A stretch of DNA of 64,000 nt. Origin: Austropuccinia psidii. Its lineage: Eukaryota > Basidiomycota > Pucciniomycetes > Pucciniales > Sphaerophragmiaceae. Under the pieces are notes generated by a model. It made no database searches, had not been told where the DNA came from, and saw only the letters and a program-made list of their open reading frames with translations. The DNA lies in NCBI GenBank assembly GCA_023105745.1, contig JALGQZ010000009.1, forward strand, positions 49,139,467 to 49,203,466. Reading direction: 5' to 3'. Shown here piece by piece: positions 23,749 to 35,570 of the stretch. The position numbers were made by a program, and so were the translations under genes. Each line of letters starts with the position of its first letter. Position 1 is the first letter of the stretch.

Positions 23749-25015
23749 GACTCAAGACTATGCTTCCCACCACAATAGGTACAAAGACCCTCTTTGATTC
23801 TTCTTTCTTTTTCAGAGTTCATGAGCTTGAAGTCCTTATTCAACAAAGAAGAATGGGGCTTGTCCCTCTTCTGAAAATTCTTCTTCTTCTTGTGACTAGA
23901 ACTTGAAGAATTTTGAGGATGAGAAGTACTTGATCTCAGGGCTTCAAGTTTCTTCTCTTGATAGTGATTCTTCTCCTTTTGCCTTTCATGGTACCTGGTA
24001 TCAAGCTCCAGGGTAACGTCCATTAAGTCTTGGAGAGAATCAATTCTTGTAGGATGGGAGGCCAATTGATCCAATATCCTGGATGGAAATCCCTTCCTGA
24101 AATTATGGATGAGAGCCCTTTCACCCCAATCCCCAATTCTTAAAACTAAACTCCTGAAATTGGCTATGTATAGTGAAACATGGCCACCTTCCTTCATTCT
24201 TAGTGAACCAATTCTGCTTCAGCCTTTCTGACTTCATTCGGGTCACCAAATAGAGTGAAGAGTTGAGATTCAAATAAAAGCCAAGAATTGAGAAGGTAAT
24301 TGGAGTCTTGATTGGTGAGATTGGAAAGATAAGGCTCAATCAATTTTGCAGCCCTGCCAATGAGAAATGAGGTGGCATAAAGAACCTTCTATCTGTCTTG
24401 AGAGAAGTTTTCCGGGTCATTATGAAAGATTAATTGGCATGACTGAAGGAAGATTCTGACTTTGAAGGGCTGAGTACCATCAAAGCATTCTGGTGCCTTC
24501 ATAGATGGAGTCTTGAAGGCTGGTGGTCTTGATGATCCAGAAGAAGAAGCTGCTTGAAGGTTGGCCATAATTTGAGTCATCTGCTGCATAATGGCCAATA
24601 AAGATGGTTCAGATTGATGGGAGACAGGCTGATCAGACTGGGCTAGAGTTGATCCTCCAGTACTTTGGGATGCCCCCACAGGAGCAGGAACACCTTCAGT
24701 ACCATCAGACTCTTCCTCTTCCACAGAATTCTCCCCCTCCTCATCATGATCTTCACCTTGAACCTTGAGACTGGTTCTTGAAAGTCCTGGAAAACCGCCA
24801 ACCACTCCTGACAATGAAATTTATCTTCTTGGCCCTCTTCCTTCCTTCCTGGATGGTGCTTCTCCTTCCATGTGGGGTCCCCTATCCAATTGGGCCCTCA
24901 GTTGAGGAACTGCTGGGGTGCCATCAAGAGGAACTCTTGGAGTTGGAGTAAGAGCAGCTTGAGCTCTGGCCTGAGATCTGGTTTGTCTTGCAGGAGGTGA
25001 ATGTTCAATGGGCAT
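23703..25015 (-). pseudogene. gag of retrotransposon B
   Basis: Three consecutive minus-strand frames (25015-24821, 24814-24389, 24197-23703). The N-terminus (MPIEHSPPARQTRSQARAQA) is followed by an acidic segment (EDHDEEGENSVEEEESDGTEG). The capsid region has KTPSMKAPECFDGTQPFKVRIFLQSCQLIF and EGGHVSLYIANFRSLV. A zinc knuckle CTYCGGKHSLESC (C-x2-C-x3-H-x4-C) closes it. Function is RNA packaging and particle assembly. Breaks at about 24815, 24390 and 24200 show decay. Confidence 0.85.
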
Positions 25016-25769
25016 GATTTAAGGATTAAAAAATTAAAACAAATGAACAAAAATCAAAACTTTCTTTAAGTACGGAATCAACAATCAAATCTTGAGGAAA
25101 TCAATGAATCAATTAAAATCTTCAGGTACATCAATCAATCAAAGTCAAATGACTCTTGAAGTCCAAATCAATGTCAATAAAAATCTTGAATTCAATAAAA
25201 TCAATCAATCAATCAATAAAAATCAAATCTTGCAGAGAAAATCCATCAGTCAAATGAATTCTTGAGTCAAAATCAATTTCTGTCAATTCTTGATGTGAAG
25301 TTCAGCAAAATCAATTAGAACTCTTCAGGTCAGTCAATTTTCTTTAAGTCAGTGTCAATTATATCAAATCAGTCAATCAAATCAATTATCAAGTGAATTC
25401 TTCCTGAAAGTCAAAATTCTTGAAGAGAAATCAAATTGAATCCTGATATGAAGAACGTGTCTGAATAATCTGATGAGCAATTTGAAAATCAAAATGATAA
25501 GACACCTGAATGAGGGATAAAAATGAAATTGATGATTGGGATTAAGATTGAAAAAGATAACAAAAATTAAAAATAGGGTCAGCTTTCAATTTTCAGAATG
25601 AAGAATGAATGAGAGAAAATTAAGAGGTGACGAAGAATCATTAAATTCATAAGCTTTAAAGAGTCATAATTTTGATGAAGGAATGAATGAAATTGATGAA
25701 GAGTGAATAAATAAAATGATGAAGAATGAATGAATAGAATGAAGAGAAATTATGAGTTAATTAATATAA
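25016..25769 (-). other. 5' leader of retrotransposon B with putative primer-binding site
   Basis: AT-rich leader with TCAATCAATC-type short repeats and no gene. At 25755-25768, one base inside the LTR, the sequence AGTTAATTAATATA (plus strand) puts its complement on the sense strand; the LTR itself carries AGTTAATTAATATA on its sense strand. Confidence 0.6.
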
Positions 25770-27476
25770 TGTCACAGGGGCTCTTATGGAAGCAAGAGGG
25801 CCTGGCACTCAGGAATCAAGAACTCACTTGGAGGGCTCCAAAAGATAAAGGAATAATAAAGATTCAATTTCTTTAAAGAAGAAGAGTGGAAAAGACAAGT
25901 ATGCCAAAGATAAAAGAAAAGAATAAGAAGCCAAAGGCCAAATATAATAAAGGAAGCCAATGGAAGCAAGAAGGCCTGGCACTCAGGAATCAAGAACTCA
26001 CTTGGAGGGCTCCAAAAGATAAAGGAATAATAAAGATTCAATTTCTTTAAAGAAGAAGAGTGGAAAAGACAGGTATGCCAAAGATAAAAGAAAAGAAAAA
26101 GAAGCCAAAGGCCAAGAAGCCAACCAAGTGAATCCTCAATTCACTGTTTCAACCTGCCAGAAAAGGAATGGAATTAGTAAAGGATATGACCGCCACTATC
26201 CACTGACAGACAAGGAAGAAAAAAGAGAAAGGGTGCTAATGACTGACTTAAGATTATCAGTATTAACTTTAATAAGGTAAAAGAAAATAAGGATAAAAAT
26301 AAATCCAATATATTAATTAACTGGGGAAAAAGTCCCCAGGTGATGAAAGGTGGCTGGTATATGTGAAAACTTGAAATAATGATCCTGGAAGGTGAATCAA
26401 TTGACTGTATAGTCCGAATCAGGAAATACAGTTCTGGCCATCTTAAAATTTGAACTGTGTGATGGAATTCACACAGTGGAATGTGAAATGGCCCAATTGG
26501 GCCTAGGCCATACAGGTTGATTGAATGAGGCCTGTACGGATGAATTGAGTTGTCCAAGGAGTATTGAAATACTTGATGCCTTGACAACTGATTGAATTGA
26601 TGTAATACCTCTTGAGAATTGCCCCTTTTGAATAATCCTGAATAATGTACCAACCCAACTCCTGCAGATACAGGTGGTTGGGATCCTTGAGGAGTCTTCT
26701 GATTGCCGCCATAACTTGTCAGACTGATGAGTTGAATAATCCTCCTTCGAGATGGGCGTTGGATTTTGAGACCTTGATATTGGATTGTGGAATTTGGTCC
26801 TGAAAACATCACCATTGAATTGCTGAGCAAAAATGGTGAATAATGGTATATAATACCATATATGCCCCACTCCTGCAACCTTGAGTACAGAGTGCATGGA
26901 GGAAGGAAAGAATTTCCCTTGAGTTGGGGAAAAGGCTTTCTGAGCTGGTCTGGTGGCCTCTGGTGGTTGCCAGAGGCCATGGTGGTCCATGGCCAAAAAT
27001 GGGTCCTCCGGGATTTATGGCCAAATTGGTGTCCAACAGGTCTTTGGCAAATTTTGGGTCCAAGGGATTGGTGGCCAATTGTGGTTTGGGACCCACCTGG
27101 ATGCCCCTTTTGGCCCCATTGGATTAGGCCAAAAGGGGCCTAATTGGCCTGCGGACCGTAGGAGCCGTAGGGGGCCTTGATGGCCCAAAAAGGCCATTTA
27201 GGCCAAAACCCCCTTAATGAAAAGGGGTGGCCCAGATTGGATGGAGATGGCTAGGGGGGCCTGGAGGCCCCTAGAAGACAAAAGGACCCCCCAGGCCCAA
27301 AATCAAAGATAAAGGTCTGGGGGTTGGTGATATGGAAATTGGCCAAATGGCCATAAGGCACCAAAGGGGACCAATTGTCCATAAAAGATATGGTGTTGCC
27401 AATTGGCCCCAACTTGGTCCTAGGTTGGAATTGCCGCAAAACCCATGGAGGAGGGTCAATCTTCGTGGTTGTGACA
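25770..27476 (-). repeat. 5' LTR of retrotransposon B, with internal 174-bp tandem duplication
   Basis: 1,707 bp. The block starting TGGAAGCAAG at 25787 is repeated at 25961 (offset 174 bp). The 3' LTR has this block once. LTRs are identical at insertion, so the duplication arose afterwards. Confidence 0.9.
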
Positions 27477-27481
27477 TTCTG

Positions 27482-27700
27482 GAAGCTTTCCCTGATATGA
27501 TCCCACTGGCCATCATCCTCAAATTGTGGAAATCTATAATTCAAAATTAGTTTCTATTTGATTAAGAAATAAAAAAAACTCACTCAATTTAAAAGTCATG
27601 TAAACACAAAATAATTGCTACTACCTCTTCTATTGAATGGTAATACATAGATTTTCCAATTGTTTAATATGAGGTTCAATGACCCATGAAATATAACGAA
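27482..27700 (-). pseudogene. Harbinger transposase, N-terminal fragment
   Basis: Minus strand reads VFRYISWVIEPHIKQLENL, then after a probable intron RFPQFEDDGQWDHIRESFQ. It joins through the TTCTG duplication to the 17615 fragment (RNSISNIICETEGTHIPI). This is the usual N-terminal order of fungal Harbinger transposases. Confidence 0.65.
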
Positions 27701-28127
27701 ACACATAATTTTCCTTCAAGCTATAATCCTCTAATGTATTGATCATTCCCTTTACTTAAATAATTAACAAAGCTTTAAAACTGTACTCAAACCATTCAAA
27801 ACAACCCTAAAAAGTGATTTTCATCATAAACATATTGATGATTCCATTGATTGGATCTCTCTCCATGCTGTATATAGTAGAAATCTTTAAATGTAGTGAG
27901 TTGGAATGATGGTAGAAGGAAACTAATTATTAAAATTAAAGGTATGATACTATGAACTAATTAATTGTCAGAAATTGTTTAGATCAAAATTTTCTAAAAA
28001 CAATTGGAGGTTAATTTTTTAATAATTGATTAAAATTGATTAATGAATTTTTTTTGATAACAGTTTTAAAAATCTAAAAGATATTAAGACACATTGAACT
28101 CTAAAGGATTTTTGAGAAAAAATTAAT

Positions 28128-28175
28128 TCAAAATAATTCCAAAAACCCGCTCAAAACTCAATCATAAACAGGGCC
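28128..28175 (-). repeat. Right terminal inverted repeat of the Harbinger element
   Basis: Reverse complement begins GGCCCTGTTTATGATTGAGT, matching the left end; TTA duplication at 28176-28178. Confidence 0.8.
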
Positions 28176-28178
28176 TTA

Positions 28179-31100
28179 ATCCAATCATCACTATTAGAAT
28201 TTTAATTATTTTCACATTTTACTTCAATAAATAGAATTATTTTCAATTTTATAATTTAACTTGGATATTAATAGTGTATTACATTGATTTTTAGCTTATT
28301 GATTACTGATTTTTAGATTGTAAACCATGAAAAAGATTCCTCTTCATGTCGAAATCTATATGCTTGTTTGTTTCTCTTGATGAGCTATCTCTAATCCCAA
28401 TACTTATTGAAATTTCTAGCTATATTCAATTATATTTAAAATCCAGGTTTGAAAAATAATTAAAGATTAATTCCAAATTTATTTATTCCAAATGAGCTTT
28501 TTCAAAAAATTTATTAGCTTTAATGAATTGTTTAATTAGCTAGCTATATATCTAAAAGAAGTTATGAAAATTTTTTTATTTTAATAAAATATTTCAAAAG
28601 ATTTTATTCAAAAAAAAATACAACCATTATATTTCAATTCTTGAATCTTATGTATTAATAATTATCTAATCTGTTTCAAAATATTCTTTTTTCATAAATT
28701 ACTTAAAGTTTAATCAAACTAATTATTCCAATTCTTAGATAAGATAAAATTAACTTTATTATTCCTTAAATTAGTGAAAATATAATTTGATTTTTATGTT
28801 ACAAAAAAAACATAAAATTATATATCAATTGGTAACAAACCTAAACAAATCTTCCTTTCAAAAAAGAGATATTTGGGAACCAAAAAATCTGAAAATTTGT
28901 CATTAAGAAAGATTAATTTGAGAAAATACCTGAACCTTTGAACAGTATATTTTAAGGTTTATTTAAATACCAAATCATATTTTTTCAAAAAAACTAATTA
29001 TTTATTATCAATCAAGACAAATTATTCTTAAAATTCAATATAATAGTAATTCAAAATAAAGCTTTAATTAATAATCAACAAACCTAATTTCCTCACAGAA
29101 TACCCTAAAAATTCTATCCCATTTACAAAAGACATTTAGTTATATAAATTTGATTTAGGAATTATCATTAGTTTAGGATTCTAATCTCACAGGTGAGGAT
29201 AGAATCCTTTTCTCTCAAGGATTTATATGAAAATTAATATCTGGTACCATGCTAATGTATACATCATTCACCAGTTTATGAAGAGGATGATCTTTTTTTT
29301 CATTACAAAGCCTTACTTCAAGAACATATTTCAAACCAACAAAGAATAATCCATTATTATTCTTAAAATTATTCAAGCTCTTCTAATTTTCAAAAATCAT
29401 TCATCTTATTCATAGAAATAATCTGAGCTACATATTGCAGTTGTCCTATTTTTCCTAACATCAAATTGTAATGGTTCATTAATTTAATGAATGTAAAATA
29501 TTCTTGAACTATCCTATAGAAATATAATTTTTCATACTGGTAGGATAATTAAAACCATCTTTTGAATTTGAGAATTTTATATCATGTCCAAGTTATCAAC
29601 AGAATTTTGAAGGTACCAAGGTTATTAATAGAGAATTATTCCGAAGATTTATTGAATTTTTTATGGAAAAATAATACTACTAAGTCAGAAACCAGCACTT
29701 CATGGAGATTACTAGTTTGATTTTGGAAAAAGGGTTAAATTCTTTGTTAGATATTTAGTTCCAGTAAAGCTTGTCTTTCAAATAACGAATATTTTTCAAG
29801 AGCCAAAAAATTATTTCCTCAACAATGAATATCTCCTAGCCAATTCATCATGTAAAAACACATTCCATGTGGCACCTTCCTATTTTAAAAATTTTCTTTC
29901 AGCTGAAAATAATTTTAATTTAAATAAATTCCTAGCTTTATCAAGAGTAAAAATAGAGAATGAAGGAGAAAATTACTCTGTGAGATTCATCATCAACTTA
30001 GGAAAAACCCAGATATGGCTCAATTAAATAGATGGATATTTTTCTGTGTAATTTTAAATAATATTCTTTCTGCTATAAAGAGATTTGGGAGTAAATATAC
30101 AATGAAGAAGAGAAAATTTTTTTTCACAAAAGTGATGTGCATTTTAAATATAAAAGTAAATGGTCTTCAGTTCAGCCAAAAAACAACTGGGTATTTTGAT
30201 AATATAAATTTGAATGTGTATTATATATTTTATTTTTTATTTGATAAATATTTTACAAGAATTTTTCTTGATGGATTTTGGAGAAAAAAAATCACAAATA
30301 TTTCAATTAAAAAGAGATATTTATTGAGAGCTAGGATAAATATAATACATATGAGTAATATATCTAACATATAATTTGCTATTAATTTCTTTTCCAAATC
30401 TTCCTCTGCCATTTATTTGAAGAAACTTACTAAGCTAAAAGAATATTAGTTGATATTCCTAAAAAAATATGAATTCCATAATTTAGTGAAGCTAAGTTTT
30501 CATTAGGATACTTTAATTAATTCCAGATAATTTCCATAGAACCTTAATATCTTGAAAAATGAAATCCAAAGTTTTTAAAAGAAAAAAGATCACTTTTTTC
30601 AACTTGAAATTTCTTTTTCCACAATATTACGAACAATTCTCTCTATTTAAAGCCATAGACTGAATGAAAATGGTGTTTGATAATTATCTTTATGCAAGAA
30701 GTTGAAAAAGTTGTGAAAAGTAAAGGTGAGATTTGATGTAAATTTTAATGGCTTTTTTCATTTGTTTAATGTTTGGTGACTGAGTGCTTTTGCTTTAAAA
30801 GTGCTTAATCTCTTTTTGATATCAATAAAACATTTTTCTGATAAAAGCTTACATATTTCACCTAGGAAATTTTTAGCTACAGAAAATCTCTTGATGTTTT
30901 TATTAATCTTGTAATTGATGCCATATTTACCAATAATTTAATTCTTCATTGATTGTTTTCTCCAACTCAAAGCATACATAATTCTAGAAATTAATTCTGA
31001 TTATTTTTTTTAATTTTAGATAGAAGCTTTGTTTATCTAAACAAATATTGCAAAAGTAATTGAATCAAACTTTTTAAAGATGAATAAATTTTTGAAAATG

Positions 31101-31875
31101 GATTGGAGAACTTTAAATCAATTGAATATTTCTCTTTGAGATATAAAGCTAATAAACTCTTCTTAAAAAATGAATATTTAACCATGTAATGATCTAATTG
31201 GAAAGACTTTTTAATAGAGGTATTAGAGAAGAAGTGTAATAATATTTTTAAATTGTTGTAAATACACCAAAATAAAGGCTTAGAAGAAGTGGAAAAAAAT
31301 TCTGAGGTCTCTTTATTATGGTTCTTTCATTGATTATTTTTCTTCCTAGAGTTCCTGGAAATTTTGTTTTTATGAGAAAGACCCATTCTAAATTTGAAGT
31401 AAGAAAAAGAGGGTCAGATGCAAAAAAAGTATAAATGTTTGATTGGATTTTGAGTAATGAAGGAGATACATCAGAGAAAATTAGTGGCTGGGAAATATTT
31501 AGATGAGATGCAGAAAAACATTAAGCTTTTAATGTGAAAGAGCGGTTTGCTGGTCATATTTTTAGTTAGAGGCTTAGTTCCTGGCCCTTGAAATACTTGA
31601 AAGTATCTGCACTTATATATTGTCTTCTCTCTCTGATTCCTTTACTTGCCTTCTTACTAATAGTTTCACTTCTTAAGAAAAAATGGCACCAGAGGGTGAT
31701 CTTGGTATTTAAGAGGTCTTTGAGCTGTACCATTGAATTACCAATTAAAATTTGTCCAGGGCTTATTTTTTGGCATTTCCCAAATATTTAAGGTCATTTT
31801 GGCATTGCTAATGTGCATTAATGCAAGCCATACAGCCATTTGCCTATGCATTGAAGCTATCTGTATAGTACAGTA
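28179..31875. other. 3.7-kb AT-rich stretch without recognisable genes
   Basis: I read both strands and find only short AT-driven open frames (such as 30015-30374), no domain motifs, and no paired repeats with TSDs. It may be old transposon debris between the two nests. Confidence 0.6.
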
Positions 31876-32432
31876 CAGTGGGCTACAGGAAACACTCAAA
31901 CACTGTAGATAAATTCTCAACCTCTGGGCCCATGCACCCCAGACTTTTCTCACTTTCTTTTTTTTTCAATTCATCCAAGTATTGAAATACTTGGTTTTTT
32001 TTATTTTATTGATTCATCACCATTTCAAGCCTTGAACAACTTTCTGAATCACAAAAATGATTCTTGCTTCTTTCTCTAATCACACTACTAATCTCTTCAA
32101 CATCTTATCCATTTCTTTGACTTCTATTAAGTCAAAAATAATTATATAATCCTGGAAATCAACTCCATTTGTTTCACTTATTGTCTATGATGACAATAAT
32201 GACTCAAGGTGAGTTATTTCTTCTTTTTCAAAGTCTTGGCTTACATTTAACTGAACTCTTTACTATTGTTTTTTTATTCATATGAATTTCTTATATACCA
32301 TTGGCAATGATGTCTTCAAAGATCATTTCCATTTTCTGCTCAAGATACTGTATAATTTATCTAAATCATTGTAAGTTTTTTTATATTTCAAATAGTCAAT
32401 TGAACTAATATTTTTAATTTATAATTAATAGG
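31876..32432. other. 5' non-coding part of the Tc1-like element
   Basis: 557 bp between the left terminal repeat and the transposase ATG, with homopolymer T runs and no open gene. A TAATAG acceptor-like site just before the ATG allows for an upstream intron. Confidence 0.4.
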
Positions 32433-33357
32433 ATGCCTCATCTAGATGAAGGCACTTATGGACAGATTGTGGGGTTATGCAAAGCAGGCTTGTCAATTTG
32501 TGCAATTAGTCAAAAGCTCAACATTTCTATAAAAGCAATACATGATATAATTAAAAAATATCAAGAACAACAAACTTTTAAAACCTTACCTATACCTGGA
32601 TGACCAAGACAAACACCAGCTTTTGAGAGTCATAAACCAACACCTATGCAAAAAGATTTCAAACATCAAAGAGATGATTACAGCTGAGGTCAGCATTGGT
32701 ACTGTTTGTAAAGCCATACATGAACTAGGAAAACATTCATGTATAGCAGTGAAGAAACCTTACCTTACTGAAAACCACATGGCTTGTCGACTCTGATTTG
32801 CCAGGGACCATCAACATTGGACAGTCAATTATTGGCAAGCAGTTATTTGGACTGACAAATTGGGCAAGAAATTGATTAGAACAAGAGTGTGGCAATTACC
32901 AAACAAGAAATAAAATATTGATTTCATGCAGGTTAATCATTGCTCGGGTTTTTGGAGTGTTATGATATGGGGTGCATTTTGTGGACAGTTCCGATCTAAC
33001 TTGATAATACTGCCAACACACCAATGAACAGCGCAAAATTCTGTTGGTACTTTTTACATAGCAGGATTCATACCTTTCATTGAAGAACTTGGGCTTTACA
33101 AATGAGAAAACGTCATCCTCATGGAGGATGGGGCACCAATCCATTCAGTTTGAATCAGCACTGAATGGCAAGAAAACAATAACATTCAAAAGCTCATTTC
33201 GCCAGCCAACTCACCCAATATCAACCCCATCGAGAACCTCTGGTTCAAGATGAAGTATACGGTTACTACTGTTTACAATCTGAGGACCATGGATGAACTC
33301 CAAGAAGCAATTTATATGGCCTATTATTCAATCCCAGTGTCTCATCTGGATGCACTG
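32433..33357 (+). pseudogene. Tc1-like transposase, N-terminal and core part
   Basis: Begins MPHLDEGTYGQIVGLCKAGL, a helix-turn-helix of the Tc1/mariner type, with ISQKLNISIKAIHDII. It then decays. Recognisable catalytic blocks remain: VIWTDK (first Asp), WSVMIWGAF, ILMEDGAPIH (second Asp), and SPNINPIENLWFKMK (Glu), as in DD34E transposases. There are many stops (for example at the GRPR position). The frame ends at the CACTG duplication where element C entered (...VSHLDAL). Confidence 0.8.
33353..33357 (+). repeat. TSD of retrotransposon C (CACTG)
   Basis: Matches 58183-58187, immediately outside the other LTR 24.8 kb away. Confidence 0.9.
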
Positions 33358-34864
33358 TGTAACAACCACTAATCAGGGGTAAGGGTATTCATACTTACAC
33401 CCACTCAAACACCTCAAATAAGCAAATCCACTGTGTGTATCAGCATTCAGATTCAGAAATCTTCTTTGCTGAAATATGCATACAGCCTGTCAATACTTTT
33501 ACAGGTTGGATACACCATTTCCAAACTGTATGATCACTCAATACCACAACTCCTCTTGTATAGATCCTGTACAGCCATACAGAATCTGTATTGGCCAGAC
33601 TCAATTCAATCATCAAATCTTCTCATGAAAATTCTCTGTCTGGCTCAGGGTGTCACAGGGGCTCTTCTAAATGAAGAGGGCCTGGCACTCAGTGAACAGA
33701 CTTGCTTATGGAGGGCTCAGAAGAAATACTCAAATGATAAGAGTAATGGAGTAAGAGGATAAATTACTAGTCATAAAATAATAAGTATAAAAGATATAAG
33801 AGAAAAAACAAAAGCAATAATAAAGAGCCAACCACAAATAATCCTGTACCACTGTTTCAACCTGTTCAGAAAAGAGAAAAGGATTAATAAAGGATATGGC
33901 CACCAGGACTCTACTGAACAGGTGAGGGAAGGCAAAGACTAACTTAATAAATAATAAAATAATATTTCTTAATGAGAAATAAAATAATATTAAATAATAA
34001 ATCCAATATTTTAATTAACTGGGGGAAAAACCCCCAGGTGGGTGAAGAGGGGCTGGTATATGTGAGAAATACCAGCCTTGGAGTTTGAGTGTTGAGATAC
34101 TTGTCTGTATGCTGGAAGAAGTTGGATGTGGGATTGAATCCTGTATTGGTGAATCCAATACAGGTTATACAGTCCATACAGGTGTTTGTGCCTGTATTGA
34201 TTACAGGCCTGTATTTGGTGAATCCTGTATCTGGTGAATCCTGTATTTGGGTCTTGCCTGTAAGAAACTGTATTGAGGTCTGAAGACTGTATGTGGAGAA
34301 TGTTGAATGAAACCTCCTTGCTGATTGGGTTTTGAAGGGTATCAATGAATTAATGATTGTTGCTGATTGGGTTTTGAAGGGTATCAATGAAGTAGTGATT
34401 GTTGAAGATGATTGGTAATGCCCCTGCCTCCTTGGCTGTGACACAGGGCTGGTGATTCTCACATATACCAGCCCCTCTTTCTCCCCCCTGGGGACTTTTC
34501 CCCAGTTAATTAATTTAGTATATTTCTTATTTTATAATTATTCTTATCCTTATTTTGGGTATTATAATTATTTGATTTTACGTTAGTCTTTGCCTGTACA
34601 GTATGAGATGGGTGACCATATCCTTATTAACCCTTCTCTTTCCATTCTGACAGGTTGAAACAGTGGACTTGGACTTGTTTGTGGTTGGCTCTTTTATTCT
34701 TGATCTTATTATTTGTTGCTGCTTTTCATATATTCTCTTATTTAGTAGTTCATCTATTAACACTCTTCAGTGTACTCTTTTCTTACCATATCCTAAGCCC
34801 TCCATAAGTAAGTCCCAGTTTACTGAGTGCCAGGCCCTCTTCACTTAGAAGAGCCCCTGTGACA
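33358..34864 (+). repeat. 5' LTR of retrotransposon C
   Basis: TGTAACAACC...CCCCTGTGACA, about 709 bp once the nested 793-bp LTR and its TSD are removed. The sense strand has the stem-loop CTGGGGACTTTTCCCCAG (34488-34505) followed by AGTTAATTAATTT (34504-34516). Confidence 0.92.
33651..34443 (-). mobile_element. Solo LTR E nested in the 5' LTR of C
   Basis: 793 bp, TGTCACAGGG...GGCTGTGACA, with TSD CAGGG at 33646-33650 and 34444-34448. The surrounding sequence rejoins exactly to the intact 3' LTR pattern at about 57745. Its first ~70 bp resemble the LTR of A, so it belongs to a related family, in reverse orientation to C. The middle (34130-34310) is dense in CTGTAT/ATACAG motifs. Confidence 0.9.
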
Positions 34865-35570
34865 TCAAACTAATTAACTCATATTTTCTTCTTTCTTTTC
34901 ATTCATTTGAATTCATTTCTCTCATTCATCAAATCATGACTCTTTTATGATATTATGATTTCTCATGATTATAATTTTTCTCTCTTCAATTCTCATCTCA
35001 TTAATTTCATTAATATGAAAATTGATTCTTATTATTTCTTAATCATTGCTGACCTTCTCATTTCATTCTCAATTCTATCTCAATCAAATATTTCTTGTGT
35101 TTGCTTATTCAGGTCTTATAAAGAGTTATTGATTGGTTGATTTATTGGGATTCATTTGTGTTATTGATTCAGCAATTCAGAATTTTATTTGGATTGGACT
35201 GATTGACTTTTGAATTCCTCAAGATAACTGATTTATCCTCAATAATTGATTATTGATTATTGATTGATATTAATTCCTGAAGATATTTATGTGACTTATT
35301 GATTCCTCAAGACCTTTAATTGATATTGAAGACATTGACTGATTGATTTATTTATTGATTGATTTTTGAATTCTTCAGGATTTATTGATGTTTGATTGAC
35401 TGCTGATATTGACTTAACTTATTTCTTTATTGATTGAATTTGATTTCACCTCCAGACTGTTAATTGATTCCTCAAGATCATCAAGATTTTATTGATTATT
35501 GATTTGGCCAAGCTTTGATTCCTTATTCTCAAGTATCATCAATTTTTTATTCTTAATTTCTCAATAATTC
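34865..35570 (+). other. 5' leader of retrotransposon C with putative primer-binding site
   Basis: AAACTAATTAACT at 34867-34879 is the reverse complement, with one mismatch, of AGTTAATTAATTT in the LTR. The rest is AT-rich with TTGATTGATT-like repeats and no gene. Confidence 0.6.

Larger units (their letters stand above)
17621..27476 (-). mobile_element. Ty3/gypsy chromovirus-like retrotransposon B
   Basis: The element is 9,856 bp, with LTRs at 17621-19210 and 25770-27476, TSD TTCTG, and sense on the minus strand. Gag, protease, RT, RNase H, integrase and chromodomain occur in the canonical order and show clear residue similarity to A and C. The LTRs are twice as long and more GC-rich, so B is a sister family. 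Unlike A and C, only about 800 bp lie between the chromodomain and the 3' LTR, and the antisense accessory gene is absent. Frames are longer than in A, so B may be younger, but they are still broken. Confidence 0.93.
2102..28175 (-). mobile_element. PIF/Harbinger DNA transposon, degenerate, interrupted by retrotransposons A and B
   Basis: The left end at 2102 starts GGCCCGGTTTGTGATCGGGT. The right end at 28175 reads, as reverse complement, GGCCCTGTTTATGATTGAGT, and both continue with GTTTTGAGCGGG. The inverted repeats are about 48 bp with roughly 8 mismatches. TTA flanks both ends (2099-2101 and 28176-28178), the 3-bp target duplication expected of PIF/Harbinger. Removing elements A and B with one TSD copy each leaves about 4.1 kb, a normal size for this superfamily. 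The interior holds a broken DDE transposase on the minus strand in three pieces and a degenerate plus-strand second gene near the left end. Confidence 0.8.

Noticed and set aside
30015..30374. 119-codon plus-strand gene in the AT-rich spacer
   Set aside because: Residue content is Asn/Ile/Lys/Phe-rich as expected of random AT-rich DNA; no motif, no splice partners.
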